In this document: positions 14,508 to 14,927 of the stretch, in pieces
Numbering within the stretch: position 1 is the first letter of the stretch
Layout of the letters: the number at the start of each line of letters is the position of its first letter
NCBI GenBank assembly: GCA_031275595.1
Contig: JAISOO010000142.1
Coordinates: 1 to 14,927, forward strand
Direction: 5' to 3'
Origin: Spirochaetaceae bacterium
GTDB lineage: Bacteria > Spirochaetota > Spirochaetia > Treponematales > Breznakiellaceae
DNA: 14,927 nucleotides
The notes under the pieces: model-generated
What the model was told of the DNA's origin: nothing
What the model saw: only the letters and a program-made list of their open reading frames with translations
Database searches by the model: none
Program-made: the position numbers and the translations under genes

Positions 14508-14927
14508 TTACGGCTCCTGCCGCAGGGTTATTTCCACCACGGTGTCCGCCGGGTCCGGCAGGGGATAGTTGTCGTTGCTTTGGAGGTTGAGGAAAAAGAA
14601 GGCGTGTTCCCGGTATTCCGCCAGGTTCCAATAATCGGCGGGCAGGATCTCACTGCCGTCGGCCAGGAGCCGCAGCTTTGCTATTTTGCCCGCCAGATGG
14701 GGCAGGCATATCCCCCCTGCCTGGGGTTCGTAGATGTGGGCGTAGAGGGTATGGCCCCGCCGGGTAAAGCGGCCCCATTCAGGTTTGGCACGATCGGCCA
14801 TACCGCAACCGTAGATGCTGCCGCCGTTATCCTCCAGCCAGCGGCCCACCGCCTCCAGGATCTCCACCGATGGGCGGGGAATCCGGCCTTTGGCGTCGGG
14901 CCCCACATTGAGGAGCAGGTTGCCGTT
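14508..14927 (-). CDS. Alpha-L-fucosidase (GH29), C-terminal part
   Basis: The gene is cut by the right edge of the window; 139 C-terminal residues remain, in frame to the last base. They open with NGNLLLNVGPDAKGRIP and continue with VGRWLEDNGGSIYG, the well-known end of the GH29 catalytic barrel, followed by a short beta-rich C-terminal region. The family hydrolyses terminal L-fucose from glycans. The catalytic nucleophile and acid/base lie outside the window, as does any signal peptide, so location and activity cannot be judged. A small hairpin (14502-14506 with 14513-14517) overlaps the stop codon but lacks a T tract. A fucose-releasing enzyme fits a gut bacterium feeding on host or plant glycans. 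Confidence 0.88.
   Translation of the reverse strand, partial: NGNLLLNVGPDAKGRIPRPSVEILEAVGRWLEDNGGSIYGCGMADRAKPEWGRFTRRGHTLYAHIYEPQAGGICLPHLAGKIAKLRLLADGSEILPADYWNLAEYREHAFFFLNLQSNDNYPLPDPADTVVEITLRQEP

Overview
The window is a GC-rich bacterial chromosome segment (third codon positions are strongly G/C). The gene families point to a spirochaete of the Treponema group, probably a gut (termite-type) treponeme. The clues are a very long ribose-phosphate pyrophosphokinase, an OmpA-domain protein without the usual diaminopimelate-contacting Asp, and a degenerate surface protein built of 27-residue beta-helix repeats of the GGGVFV/NGTFTMEGGEIRGNTA kind. The taxonomic call is inference from remembered family features, not from a database search.

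Layout. (1) 235-4779, plus strand: a secreted OmpA-domain protein, then a tight run of ribose-phosphate pyrophosphokinase, an FGGY sugar kinase (4 nt gap) and a HAD phosphatase (ATGA overlap). Kinase, PRPP synthase and phosphatase together suggest handling of pentose phosphates or nucleotides. (2) 4852-5229, minus: a RidA enamine/imine deaminase. (3) 5314-6035, minus: a decayed beta-helix repeat gene. It has no secretion signal or ribosome binding site, and about 7 nt are missing in one repeat, which shifts the frame. A good terminator follows it, and a 353-nt spacer with three consecutive hairpins lies on its other side. (4) 6389-9854, plus: a lipid/diacylglycerol-kinase-fold gene and a YbhJ-type aconitase-family hydratase, 13 nt apart. 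(5) 10036-11388, plus: asparaginyl-tRNA synthetase, closed by a strong terminator. (6) 11475-12395, minus: cysteine synthase, with a near-consensus promoter and a perfect 13-nt palindrome at the predicted transcription start. (7) 12719-14425, minus: a long-chain acyl-CoA synthetase. (8) 14508-14927, minus: the C-terminal end of an alpha-L-fucosidase cut by the window edge.

I found no CRISPR array, transposase, rRNA, tRNA, phage gene or obvious new multi-gene system. Most of the window is ordinary metabolism. The most notable signal is a shared promoter design before the diacylglycerol-kinase-like gene and asnS: a -35 box, a 17-nt spacer, TATACT, exactly six bases, then ATG. This predicts leaderless mRNAs for both. 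Other points are substitutions in the PRPP-binding loop of the pyrophosphokinase, the Asp-to-Ala change in the OmpA domain, a ten-G run inside the hydratase gene, and the hairpin cluster beside the decayed surface gene.
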